This document shows, piece by piece, positions 36,393-42,544 of a DNA stretch of 43,882 nt; the stretch's first letter is position 1, and the number at the start of each line of letters is the position of its first letter. Made by a program: the position numbers and the translations under genes. The notes under the pieces are model-generated. The model saw only the letters and a list, made by a program, of their open reading frames with translations, was not told the origin of the DNA and made no database searches. The stretch is from Chryseobacterium gleum (GTDB taxonomy: Bacteria; Bacteroidota; Bacteroidia; Flavobacteriales_D; Crocinitomicaceae). The DNA lies in NCBI GenBank assembly GCA_945897565.1, contig CAMDFN010000020.1, forward strand, positions 1-43,882. The letters run 5' to 3'.

Positions 36393-37163
36393 TTGTACAA
36401 ATGGATCTTGGGCATTGGCGCCCTCATTTTAACCCGTAAAATTGGTTTGGCAATCCTTGCCTTTGCCATCGGATCACTTATAGACCAATACCAACAAGCG
36501 GCCAAAAGCGGCCAAAACGGCACAGGTGCTGGCGCAGGCAACGGCCAAGACCCCTTTGATTTTTACCGCAGGCAAAGCTCCATGTACGACTTGCCCACCA
36601 TGCTCATGGCGCTTTCCGCCGCGGTCATGAAGGCAGACGGCAAGGTATTGCGCACTGAACTAGACTTCGTCAAAAACTTCTTTTCAGCACAATTTGGCAA
36701 GCAGTTCAATGCCACGCACTTGCAAACGCTCAAGCAGTTTTTAGATGCGCCGAGCATTCCACTCCAAGACATCTGCCAAGACATCCGCACCCGCATGACA
36801 CAAGAGGTGCGCGTTCAGCTCGTGCACTATTTGTTCGGCATCGCCAAAGCAGATGGAGACGTCGGAACCGCCGAAATCAATGTGATATCTCGCATTGCGA
36901 CCATGCTTGGTATACCAGCAGTGGAGTTTGAAAGCTTGCGCAATATGTTTTATCGCAACGTAGATTCCGACTACAAAATTTTAGGTATCGACGAAAAAGC
37001 AAGCGACGAAGAAGTCAAAAAAGCCTACCGCAAAATGGCGGTGGCCCACCACCCGGACAAAGTAGCGCACATGGGCGAAGAATACTTGAAAGGCGCAAAA
37101 GAGAAATTCCAACAAATTCAAGATGCCTACGAAGCCATTAAAAAGCGTCGCAGCATTAAATAA
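36393..37163 (+). CDS. DjlA-like TerB/J-domain co-chaperone
   Basis: A 256-aa protein. An N-terminal hydrophobic stretch (about 4-27, ILGIGALILTRKIGLAILAF with Gly spacing) probably inserts into the inner membrane. A TerB-like helical domain follows (about 60-175; LMALSAAVMKADGKVLRTEL and GIAKADGDVGTAEINVI are its paired acidic motifs). A C-terminal J domain (195-256) has the HPD motif at 220-222 that stimulates DnaK. The reading frame has no ATG ahead of the hydrophobic segment, so I use the TTG at 36393. The ATG at 36401 is out of frame. It follows htpG by 34 bases, so the two chaperone genes may be co-expressed. Confidence 0.88.
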   Translation: MYKWILGIGALILTRKIGLAILAFAIGSLIDQYQQAAKSGQNGTGAGAGNGQDPFDFYRRQSSMYDLPTMLMALSAAVMKADGKVLRTELDFVKNFFSAQFGKQFNATHLQTLKQFLDAPSIPLQDICQDIRTRMTQEVRVQLVHYLFGIAKADGDVGTAEINVISRIATMLGIPAVEFESLRNMFYRNVDSDYKILGIDEKASDEEVKKAYRKMAVAHHPDKVAHMGEEYLKGAKEKFQQIQDAYEAIKKRRSIK

Positions 37164-37170
37164 TACATTT

Positions 37171-38343
37171 ATGTCTGATAACCGTTACCAACAGCGCGGC
37201 GTTTCTGCCGGAAAGGAAGATGTGCATAAAGCCATCGCTAAACTTGACAAAGGCTTATTTCCGCAGGCATTTTGTAAAATAGTGCCTGACTACCTTACCG
37301 GCGACCCAAACTATTGTATAGTAATGCACGCAGACGGCGCAGGCACCAAATCATCTTTGGCTTATGCTTACTGGAAGCAAACTGGAGATATTTCAGTTTG
37401 GCGTGGCATTGCCCAAGATGCGCTCATCATGAATATCGACGATTTACTTTGCGTAGGAGCTACAGGCCCCATCTTGGTATCGAGCACTATTGGCCGCAAC
37501 AAACTACTGATTCCAGGCGAAGTATTGGCTGCAATTATCAATGGTACAGAAGAACTCTTAGAAGAATTGCGCAACTACGGCATCGATATTCATTCAACTG
37601 GCGGAGAAACTGCCGATGTAGGTGACCTCGTGCGCACCATTATCGTAGACTCCACTGTCGTTTGCCGCATGCCGCGCAATAAAGTCATCTCCAACGACGG
37701 CATTCGCCCTGGCGATGTTATTGTAGGTTTGGCTTCGTTCGGACAAGCCACCTATGAAACACAATACAATGGCGGAATGGGCAGCAATGGCCTCACAAGC
37801 GCGCGTCACGACGTCTTTGCTCACTCTTTAGCCCACGACTTCCCCGAAACGTATGACAACTCTTTGCCCAAAGATTTAGTATACAGTGGTTCCAAGCACC
37901 TTACAGACCCTGTTGAGGGCAGTCCGCTTAACGCTGGCCAATTGGTCTTGTCTGCCACGCGCACTTACGCACCTGTCATCAAAGCGATCTTAGATACGCA
38001 TCATGCCGATATCCACGGAATGGTTCATTGCTCTGGAGGCGCGCAAACCAAGGTTTTACACTTCATAGACAACCTGCACGTCATCAAAGACAACTTATTT
38101 ACGACCCCTCCATTATTTGAAATGATCCAGGCAGAATCCAAGACGCCATGGCAAGAAATGTATAAGGTTTTCAATATGGGGCACCGCATGGAAGTTTATG
38201 TAAGTGAGGAGCTTGCACCTGAAATCATCCGTATTTCTCAAGGATTTGGCATCGCCGCACAGGTTGTTGGCCGTGTAGAGGCGGCAGCTGAGAAAAAAGT
38301 CACTATTACGAGTCAACACGGAGAATTTACCTACAACGGTTAA
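37171..38343 (+). CDS. purM: Phosphoribosylformylglycinamidine cyclo-ligase (AIR synthase)
   Basis: About 390 aa from the ATG at 37171 (MSDNRYQQRGVSAGKEDVHKAI). The frame opens 48 bases earlier inside djlA but without PurM-like sequence. It converts FGAM plus ATP to AIR in purine synthesis. Seen: YCIVMHADGAGTKSSLAYAYWK, the ATP-binding start of the PurM fold; AQDALIMNIDDLLCVGATGPILVSSTIGRN; DIHSTGGETADVGDLV; and GDVIVGLASFGQATYETQYNGGMGSNGLTSAR. This longer version (E. coli PurM 345 aa) is the form usual in Bacteroidota. It is followed by the tRNA cluster. Confidence 0.93.
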   Translation: MSDNRYQQRGVSAGKEDVHKAIAKLDKGLFPQAFCKIVPDYLTGDPNYCIVMHADGAGTKSSLAYAYWKQTGDISVWRGIAQDALIMNIDDLLCVGATGPILVSSTIGRNKLLIPGEVLAAIINGTEELLEELRNYGIDIHSTGGETADVGDLVRTIIVDSTVVCRMPRNKVISNDGIRPGDVIVGLASFGQATYETQYNGGMGSNGLTSARHDVFAHSLAHDFPETYDNSLPKDLVYSGSKHLTDPVEGSPLNAGQLVLSATRTYAPVIKAILDTHHADIHGMVHCSGGAQTKVLHFIDNLHVIKDNLFTTPPLFEMIQAESKTPWQEMYKVFNMGHRMEVYVSEELAPEIIRISQGFGIAAQVVGRVEAAAEKKVTITSQHGEFTYNG

Positions 38344-38361
38344 AAAAAATCAAAGAAAAGC

Positions 38362-38391
38362 TTTGAAAAACGGAATGTTTTTGTACTTTTG
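38362..38391 (+). promoter_or_regulatory. Promoter of the tRNA-Ser/tRNA-Pro unit
   Basis: TTTG (38362-38365), 18 bases, TACTTTTG (38384-38391), full consensus for the Bacteroidota housekeeping sigma factor. Transcription would begin near 38398, about 15 bases ahead of tRNA-Ser. Confidence 0.85.
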
Positions 38392-38412
38392 CCATCCGTT
38401 CATTGAACACAT

Positions 38413-38502
<90 letters not shown>

Positions 38503-38527
38503 CAAAAGACCGTATCGAACTTCAGTT

Positions 38528-38602
38528 CGGGGCGTAGCGTAGTCCGGTCATCGCGCCTGGTTTGGGACCAGGAGGTCGCAGGTTCGAATCCTGCCGCCCC
38601 GA
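38528..38602 (+). tRNA. tRNA-Pro(TGG)
   Basis: Acceptor stem CGGGGCG/CGCCCCG, anticodon arm CCTGG-TTTGGGA-CCAGG with anticodon TGG, and T-arm GCAGGTTCGAATCCTGC. Discriminator A73 is followed by CAA, so CCA is not encoded. It lies 25 bases after tRNA-Ser and shares its terminator. Confidence 0.96.
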
Positions 38603-38603
38603 C

Positions 38604-38635
38604 AAAAGGGGGATGAGCAATCATCCCCCTTTTTT
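38604..38635 (+). terminator. Terminator after tRNA-Pro
   Basis: A perfect 13-bp stem AAAAGGGGGATGA/TCATCCCCCTTTT with a GCAA tetraloop and a T-run. It ends the tRNA-Ser/Pro unit. Confidence 0.95.
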
Positions 38636-38673
38636 GATTACAGACGTTGTAATTTTTCTTTTTACAACAAAAC

Positions 38674-38747
<74 letters not shown>

Positions 38748-38754
38748 CTCTGAC

Positions 38755-38791
38755 AAAATGCCTTCTGCTTTGCGGAGGGCATTTTCATTTC
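38755..38791 (+). terminator. Terminator directly after tRNA-Arg (inside the duplicated segment)
   Basis: Arms AAAATGCCTTC (38755-38765) and GAGGGCATTTT (38775-38785) pair over 11 positions with one T-G pair. They are followed by a T-rich stretch. Confidence 0.8.
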
Positions 38792-38797
38792 AAGCCG

Positions 38798-38815
38798 TTG
38801 CGAAAGTTTTCGCAA
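38798..38815. repeat. Perfect 8-bp stem inside the tRNA-Arg insert
   Basis: TTGCGAAA-GT-TTTCGCAA is a perfect inverted repeat with a 2-nt loop. GCC/GGC flanks extend the pairing imperfectly. It may be a structural or recombination site of the small insert. Confidence 0.5.
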
Positions 38816-38897
38816 AAGGCGTGAAAATGATAAATGACCGTATGAGCGCAGCGAATAAAGGTATTTTGTCCACTGCACGTATCAAGGAAGGATATCA

Positions 38898-38914
38898 AAT
38901 CCAAACGGGATCAC
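38898..38914 (+). repeat. tRNA-Arg 3'-end repeat, copy 2 (att-like)
   Basis: An exact copy of AATCCAAACGGGATCAC with no tRNA body around it. A separate hairpin and T-run (38927-38954) follow just after, as would follow an original tRNA-Arg gene before insertion. Confidence 0.85.
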
Positions 38915-38926
38915 ATTCAAAACACT

Positions 38927-38954
38927 AAGCGCTTATTTGATAGGCGCTTTTTTT
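38927..38954 (+). terminator. Hairpin and T-run after the second tRNA-Arg repeat
   Basis: AAGCGC (38927-38932) pairs with GCGCTT (38944-38949) across an 11-nt loop, then seven T residues. It is probably the ancestral tRNA-Arg terminator, now cut off from the tRNA by the insert. Confidence 0.65.
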
Positions 38955-38975
38955 ACGCCTATTTAAGTCAATATA

Positions 38976-39022
38976 TTAGCTATAATCATCAGAATATTGT
39001 ATATTTAGCTAAAATATGAGCT
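38976..39022 (+). promoter_or_regulatory. hipBA promoter/operator region
   Basis: Three similar sites with an AGCT core precede the hipB-like start: TTAGCTAT (38976-38983), the perfect palindrome TTTAGCTAAA (39004-39013), and TGAGCTAT abutting the ATG (39017-39024). The stretch TATATTTA could be a -7 box. Repeated palindromes next to the start suit autorepression by the HTH antitoxin. This is an inference from the sequence. Confidence 0.5.
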
Positions 39023-39298
39023 ATGTACTCCGTTGGCCTTACTCCTAAAGATGTTCAATTAAAAGTTGCTGCCCAGGTCAAAGTCCTGCGCAAGCAAGCG
39101 GGCTACAGCCAAGCTGACCTCGCTAAGCGTTCGCAGGTATCATTAGGAAGCTACAAACGCTTTGAAGCATCAGGCCTTATCGCTTTCGATGCCCTGCTGC
39201 GCATCGCTTTTATCGTCGGACGTCTAGAACTGCTCTCTACAGTTTTCGAATTCCGCCTACAACCCGATTTCAACAAACTTTTTCAAAAGGAGGTATAG
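39023..39298 (+). CDS. XRE-family HTH protein, HipB-like antitoxin
   Basis: A 91-aa cytoplasmic DNA-binding protein. A Cro/C1-type helix-turn-helix lies at about residues 14-60: QVKVLRKQAGYSQADLAKRS then QVSLGSYKRFEASG. After it comes a short hydrophobic helix (FDALLRIAFIVGRL) and a basic tail. Its place directly ahead of a HipA kinase, with only 2 bases between stop and start, identifies it as the antitoxin and autoregulator of a HipBA-type module. The final codons AAG GAG GTA double as the Shine-Dalgarno of hipA. Confidence 0.86.
   Translation: MYSVGLTPKDVQLKVAAQVKVLRKQAGYSQADLAKRSQVSLGSYKRFEASGLIAFDALLRIAFIVGRLELLSTVFEFRLQPDFNKLFQKEV
39285..39294 (+). promoter_or_regulatory. Perfect Shine-Dalgarno for hipA inside the end of hipB
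   Basis: AAAAGGAGGT, fully complementary to the anti-SD, lies 6 bases ahead of the hipA ATG. No other gene in this window shows such a site; Bacteroidota normally do not rely on them. Confidence 0.8.
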
Positions 39299-39300
39299 AG

Positions 39301-40509
39301 ATGCAGTTGAAGGTAAGTTTGGATTTCGGACATCAAGTACTGGAGGTTGGCATGCTTGTGTATGAGCGCGAACGCTACTTTTTTAAGTATGCCGCTTCTT
39401 TCCTTTCTAGTGGTCTAGAAATCTCTCCACTCAAACTTCTGCTCACTGACCAAATCCAAGAAGGACCTACACACGTTTTTGAAGGCTTATTTGGTGTCTT
39501 TAATGATAGCTTACCCGATGGTTGGGGTAAACTACTTGCCGACCGTACTTTTGTCAATGATGGCCGAGCGCCTTCCACAGTAAGCGCTCTTGAGCGGCTG
39601 TCTTTGGTGGGTCAAAAAGGCAATGGCGCGCTCATCTACGAACCCATTACCGATCAGCATCCTTTCCCTTTTAAAGCCGACCTTGATTTATACGCGCAGC
39701 AAGTGCATATTTTACTAAATGAGGGGCAGGCCAGTGCGCTAGATGAATTGTACTTGCTTGGGGGTAATTCGGTGGGTGCTCGTCCGAAAGTACATGTGCA
39801 TTATACCGAATTGGGCGCAGAATTACTTGCCGAACCTACGCCGCTCAGCACGCCTTGGATTGTTAAATTTAGATCTACGCAAGATTTACTTGATGCCGCT
39901 AAAATCGAGTTTGTCTATTATCAAATGGCGCTGGATTGCGGCATTGAAATGAGTAGTTCTCGTTTGTTTTACGGCCAAACTGACCAATGCTATTTCGGCA
40001 CGCTGCGTTTTGACCAAGGCCCGGGTTGGCGCAAGCATTTCCATTCAGTGAGCGGTTTGTTACACGACAATTTCCGCTTGAGCACTTTAGACTACGGCCA
40101 CCTCATGGATTTAGCCAACCGCTTGGAAAAACAGCTAGATAGCGCTGAAAAAATATTTCGTTTAGCAGTGTTCAACCTCTATGCACACAACGCCGATGAC
40201 CACACCAAAAACTTCGGATTCCTAATGAACTCAAGTGGCGAATGGCGCTTCTCCCCAGCTTACGACCTCACATTTTCTCCGGCACCTAACAACTGCCACC
40301 AGCTCTCTTTTGCCGGCGCCTACCACAACCCAACTTCCACAGATTTACTCAAACTGGCAAGCCATTTCAATATTTCCAATCCAAAACAAATTATTGCTGA
40401 GGTCAAAGACATCCTCACAAACTTCCCGCAATACGCCAAGTTCCTCGACATCCGCAAACAAGAAGCTAGATTGATTGAGAAGACGATTCAGGGGACGCTG
40501 AAGGGTTGA
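39301..40509 (+). CDS. HipA-family serine/threonine kinase toxin
   Basis: A 402-aa toxin of the type II HipBA system. In E. coli HipA phosphorylates glutamyl-tRNA synthetase and induces dormancy. Here the N-terminal HipA couple domain (about 1-105) is fused to the kinase, whereas many Bacteroidota carry the two halves as separate genes. Motifs: LFGVFNDSLPDGWGKLL; the regulatory Gly-rich loop LLGGNSVGARPKVHVHY; the ATP-anchoring Lys in TPWIVKFRS; the catalytic loop NLYAHNADDHTKNFGFL with Asp and Asn; and the metal-binding Asp in FSPAYDLTFSP. All appear intact, so it should be active. The actual target is unknown. Confidence 0.92.
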   Translation: MQLKVSLDFGHQVLEVGMLVYERERYFFKYAASFLSSGLEISPLKLLLTDQIQEGPTHVFEGLFGVFNDSLPDGWGKLLADRTFVNDGRAPSTVSALERLSLVGQKGNGALIYEPITDQHPFPFKADLDLYAQQVHILLNEGQASALDELYLLGGNSVGARPKVHVHYTELGAELLAEPTPLSTPWIVKFRSTQDLLDAAKIEFVYYQMALDCGIEMSSSRLFYGQTDQCYFGTLRFDQGPGWRKHFHSVSGLLHDNFRLSTLDYGHLMDLANRLEKQLDSAEKIFRLAVFNLYAHNADDHTKNFGFLMNSSGEWRFSPAYDLTFSPAPNNCHQLSFAGAYHNPTSTDLLKLASHFNISNPKQIIAEVKDILTNFPQYAKFLDIRKQEARLIEKTIQGTLKG

Positions 40510-40526
40510 GCACTGCTCAGCGTTTT
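40507..40526 (+). terminator. Weak stem-loop at the end of hipA
   Basis: TGAGC-act-GCTCA, a 5-bp stem that includes the hipA stop codon, is followed by GCGTTTTAT. It is a possible weak terminator between hipA and the convergent gene. Confidence 0.35.
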
Positions 40527-40548
40527 ATAAGTGTTATGTTAATTGCGC

Positions 40549-41403
40549 TTAGATCTTATTGATCTTTCCGTTTATTTTCTGTCCGGCGGCATGGATTACG
40601 TAGAAATACATACCAGAAGGAAGCGCATTCAAATCGATAGCATTTTCAGAGCTTCTTAGCTCCAATTTACCATTTACATTGAACACTTCTATTGATTCAT
40701 AACCTTCACTCACTTGGATATTTATAATGCCTAATGTAGGATTCGGGTATACATTCGTGAATACATCTGGATTTTCTGCGATGTTATTCATTCCAGAAAT
40801 AGCAAAGTTATCAAGGTAGATTGTACTACCTGGCATGCCATTACCAGTACCAAATACAGAACTCATCGATGAGGTAGCAATGATCAACATTTGATTTGCT
40901 GTTCCACTTGCTCCCGGAATTTGCTGAAAACTTAAACTTTCGTTACTCCACGTAGTGCTACTACCGTTATAAATATTAAATGCTTGATAAAGCACAACGT
41001 CGTCGTTAGGGTCAGCAGTTAGTGTATCGGCAAATTGTGCATATACCAATGCGGTATCGCCACTTTGAATTTGTTGTTTGTAGGCAAAAGTTAAATTCAT
41101 AGCGCCAATATTTGTCCAAGAACCACTAACAGCTTGTGTAAGTAGGCCTGGCAGGGTGTCAGAACCCCAACTAATTAATGTATTTGTAATTGGGTCGTAA
41201 ATTGTGCTCAGCTTTGCAGATTGTGTTCCGGCAAAAGTTTGGGTAGTTTGCATGGTATACAAACCGAGGTCCCAACCCGGAGAAGTGGTTGCAACGTTTG
41301 GAAGCACAGCCGAAGCCGCTTGTTCGAAGTCTCCATTGACCAGACCTTGTGCCGCAACACCAAAGCCAAGACTCAAAAATAGAATAGTAAGTGTTTTTTT
41401 CAT
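40549..41403 (-). CDS. Secreted protein with type IX secretion C-terminal sorting domain
   Basis: A 284-aa exported protein. Signal peptide about 1-19 (LSLGFGVAAQ). The middle part (about 20-195: VNGDFEQAASAVLPNVATTS, WSNESLSFQQIPG) looks like a carbohydrate-binding or jelly-roll beta domain. The last 75 residues are a classical type A Por sorting domain: VYPNPTLGIINIQV, IEVFNVNGKLEL, IDLNALPSGMYFYVI and GKINKI. The tail directs passage through the outer membrane by the T9SS and is normally cleaved on export. Function of the passenger is unknown. It is convergent with hipA. Confidence 0.9.
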   Translation of the reverse strand: MKKTLTILFLSLGFGVAAQGLVNGDFEQAASAVLPNVATTSPGWDLGLYTMQTTQTFAGTQSAKLSTIYDPITNTLISWGSDTLPGLLTQAVSGSWTNIGAMNLTFAYKQQIQSGDTALVYAQFADTLTADPNDDVVLYQAFNIYNGSSTTWSNESLSFQQIPGASGTANQMLIIATSSMSSVFGTGNGMPGSTIYLDNFAISGMNNIAENPDVFTNVYPNPTLGIINIQVSEGYESIEVFNVNGKLELRSSENAIDLNALPSGMYFYVIHAAGQKINGKINKI

Positions 41404-41414
41404 GTTGAATGATT

Positions 41415-41442
41415 TTTGATAAAATTAAAGAATTTTATCAAA
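41415..41442. promoter_or_regulatory. 12-bp perfect inverted repeat upstream of the T9SS cargo gene
   Basis: TTTGATAAAATT-AAAG-AATTTTATCAAA lies 11 bases upstream of the ATG at 41403. It could be an operator overlapping the promoter, or a hairpin at the 5' end of the mRNA. It is not followed by a T-run. Confidence 0.6.
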
Positions 41443-41454
41443 GACTTGAAATAG

Positions 41455-41634
41455 TCATTTGTTGTGTTTGCGCGGACTATACATCGCGGGTTGCTCACCA
41501 AATGCCCTGTAATTAAATGGTGGCTCAAACAAGAAGATTTCTCGGAGGTCAACACCCAGTGCAAAGGCAATTTTCGCGTAAGTCAACACTTGTGGATTCG
41601 ATCTGCCATTTTCTTTTGTGAAGCAGTAAAACTA
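41455..41634 (-). pseudogene. 3' remnant of an XRE-family regulator gene
   Basis: The minus-strand frame reading KENGRSNPQVLTYAKIAFAL, GVDLREIFLFEPPFNYRAF and ending SPRKHNK stops at 41455. The stretch ENGRSNPxxxTxxKIAxALGVDLxEIF is the distal half of a Cro/C1-type HTH domain. Upstream of KENGR the frame turns unrelated (FYCFT) and meets a TAG. The first half of the domain and any start codon are missing. The 5' part was therefore lost, probably by recombination near 41610-41635. It may once have served the neighbouring cassette. Confidence 0.65.
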
Positions 41635-41650
41635 GAATTCGAAGTTTATT

Positions 41651-41676
41651 CAACCCCGCCTTGTGTGGGGTTTTTT
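41651..41676. terminator. Stem-loop between the XRE remnant and the 184-aa gene
   Basis: CCCC (gccttgtgt) GGGG, with A/T flanks extending the pair, is followed on the + strand by TTTTTTATTT. The T-run favours a + strand transcript, for which I see no gene. On the minus strand it lies just past the stop of the 184-aa ORF but has a poor U-tract. It may act in both directions. Confidence 0.55.
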
Positions 41677-41678
41677 AT

Positions 41679-42233
41679 TTATAGGTTGTCCATGAACTCG
41701 AATTCGTGCTGAATCATAGTTTGAATTGCGTTTTTTAATTTTTGGGGATTGGAGTTTGCTTTATTTAAGAGTAGATAACCACTTAAATTATTGAATTCGA
41801 AATGATCAAATATTTTGTCGCCAATGACCTCTTGGATTAACGCTGAATATACCCGGTACCTTTTATTCTGATGAAAAGATTCTACAAACAATCGATTCTT
41901 TTTCGATTTGCTTCTAGACCCTATAAATCCAAAAGATGCTAATTTGTTTTTCTCTAGAATGATAGGTATGGAAGATGCACAAGAAAGTAGAATTCTAATA
42001 ATATCACCATTGTTTGTGATTAGATTATACTTGTCGGCACTTCTTTTTAATTGTTTTGGATAGAATTTTATTGCGAAGAAATTGTATTCAAATTCATCAA
42101 TTTCTATTACAAAATGCAGTCTTTTTCTGGAAGATATAAAAGTGAAAATGTAACGAGAAATATATGGTGATTTAAACCATTTTTGCTTTCTCTGAATAAA
42201 TTTTAATGGATAGGCTTTGTTTGTGATGATCAC
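41679..42233 (-). CDS. Unrecognised basic 184-aa protein
   Basis: I do not recognise a family. The protein starts with GTG at 42233, is rich in Lys, Arg, Phe and Tyr, and lacks a signal peptide or a membrane helix. It alternates predicted strands and helices: KRLHFVIEIDEFEYNFFAIK, IIRILLSCASSIPIILE, KLASFGFIGSRSKSKK, RYRVYSALIQEVIGDKIF and LSGYLLLNK. The SFGFIGSRS loop followed by a basic run could be a ligand or nucleic-acid site, but that is a guess. Its start overlaps the stop of a 55-aa ORF (GTGA), so they are translationally coupled. The region is visibly more AT-rich than the core genes, suggesting acquisition. A toxin- or defence-like role would suit the context but is not shown. Confidence 0.7.
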   Translation of the reverse strand: MIITNKAYPLKFIQRKQKWFKSPYISRYIFTFISSRKRLHFVIEIDEFEYNFFAIKFYPKQLKRSADKYNLITNNGDIIRILLSCASSIPIILEKNKLASFGFIGSRSKSKKNRLFVESFHQNKRYRVYSALIQEVIGDKIFDHFEFNNLSGYLLLNKANSNPQKLKNAIQTMIQHEFEFMDNL

Positions 42234-42397
42234 CTCACCAACAAAACAGATCGCTGGCCATTAGGGTGAAGCTTGTTCAGTTTGCGGGCCGGAACTTTTT
42301 TGCCTTTCATTAATTCTTTTGTTAAAAGCGTTTTACCTTCTGCTTGTTGCGGAAGGGTTTGCTTTGAACTAGAATAATGATTGGCCTTAGTATCCAT
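42230..42397 (-). CDS. Small 55-aa protein coupled to the 184-aa gene
   Basis: An unrecognised small ORF (start MDTKANHYSSSKQTLPQQAE, end LHPNGQRSVLLVR). It is basic, with ELMKGKKVPARKLNKLHP in the middle, and shows no signal peptide. Three things support it as real: a consensus promoter 36 bases upstream, an ATG start, and a TGA that overlaps the GTG of the following gene by 4 bases. Small-gene-first, coupled larger gene is the usual layout of antitoxin-toxin pairs, but no known antitoxin fold can be named here. Confidence 0.6.
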   Translation of the reverse strand: MDTKANHYSSSKQTLPQQAEGKTLLTKELMKGKKVPARKLNKLHPNGQRSVLLVR

Positions 42398-42432
42398 AGG
42401 ATAAAATTAATCAAAAAAAATATTCAGAGCAA

Positions 42433-42461
42433 CAAACTTACTTGTTATCAGACAAATACAA
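42433..42461 (-). promoter_or_regulatory. Promoter of the two-gene cassette
   Basis: On the minus strand TTG (42459-42461), 18 bases, TAAGTTTG (42433-42440), a full -7 match. The predicted start near 42426 gives a leader of about 29 bases before the 55-aa ORF. Confidence 0.75.
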
Positions 42462-42469
42462 TTCAGTAA

Positions 42470-42481
42470 TACTACGTAGTA
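42470..42481. promoter_or_regulatory. 12-bp perfect palindrome upstream of the cassette promoter
   Basis: TACTACGTAGTA lies immediately upstream of the -33 element of the cassette promoter, the usual place for an activator or repressor site. Confidence 0.5.
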
Positions 42482-42544
42482 GCCTTGAATATTTCTAACC
42501 TTGCTCTTTCCTGAAATGATAGATTTGATTTCATCTTTTAATTC

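Larger units (their letters stand above)
38758..38934 (+). other. Short open frame spanning the tRNA-Arg-linked insert (doubtful)
   Basis: An ATG at 38758 opens a 56-codon frame (start MPSALRRAFSFQAVAKVFAK, end EGYQIQTGSHSKH) that reads through the terminator stem, a second hairpin and the second tRNA repeat. I doubt that it is a gene. I list it because it could be the decayed tail of a small mobile gene that once lay beside the tRNA. In many bacteria such reading frames end inside tRNA-derived repeats. Confidence 0.2.

Noticed and set aside
41464..41712. An 82-aa + strand open frame over the XRE remnant
   Set aside because: It is antisense to the HTH fragment and runs through a terminator hairpin. 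No family resemblance and no promoter.
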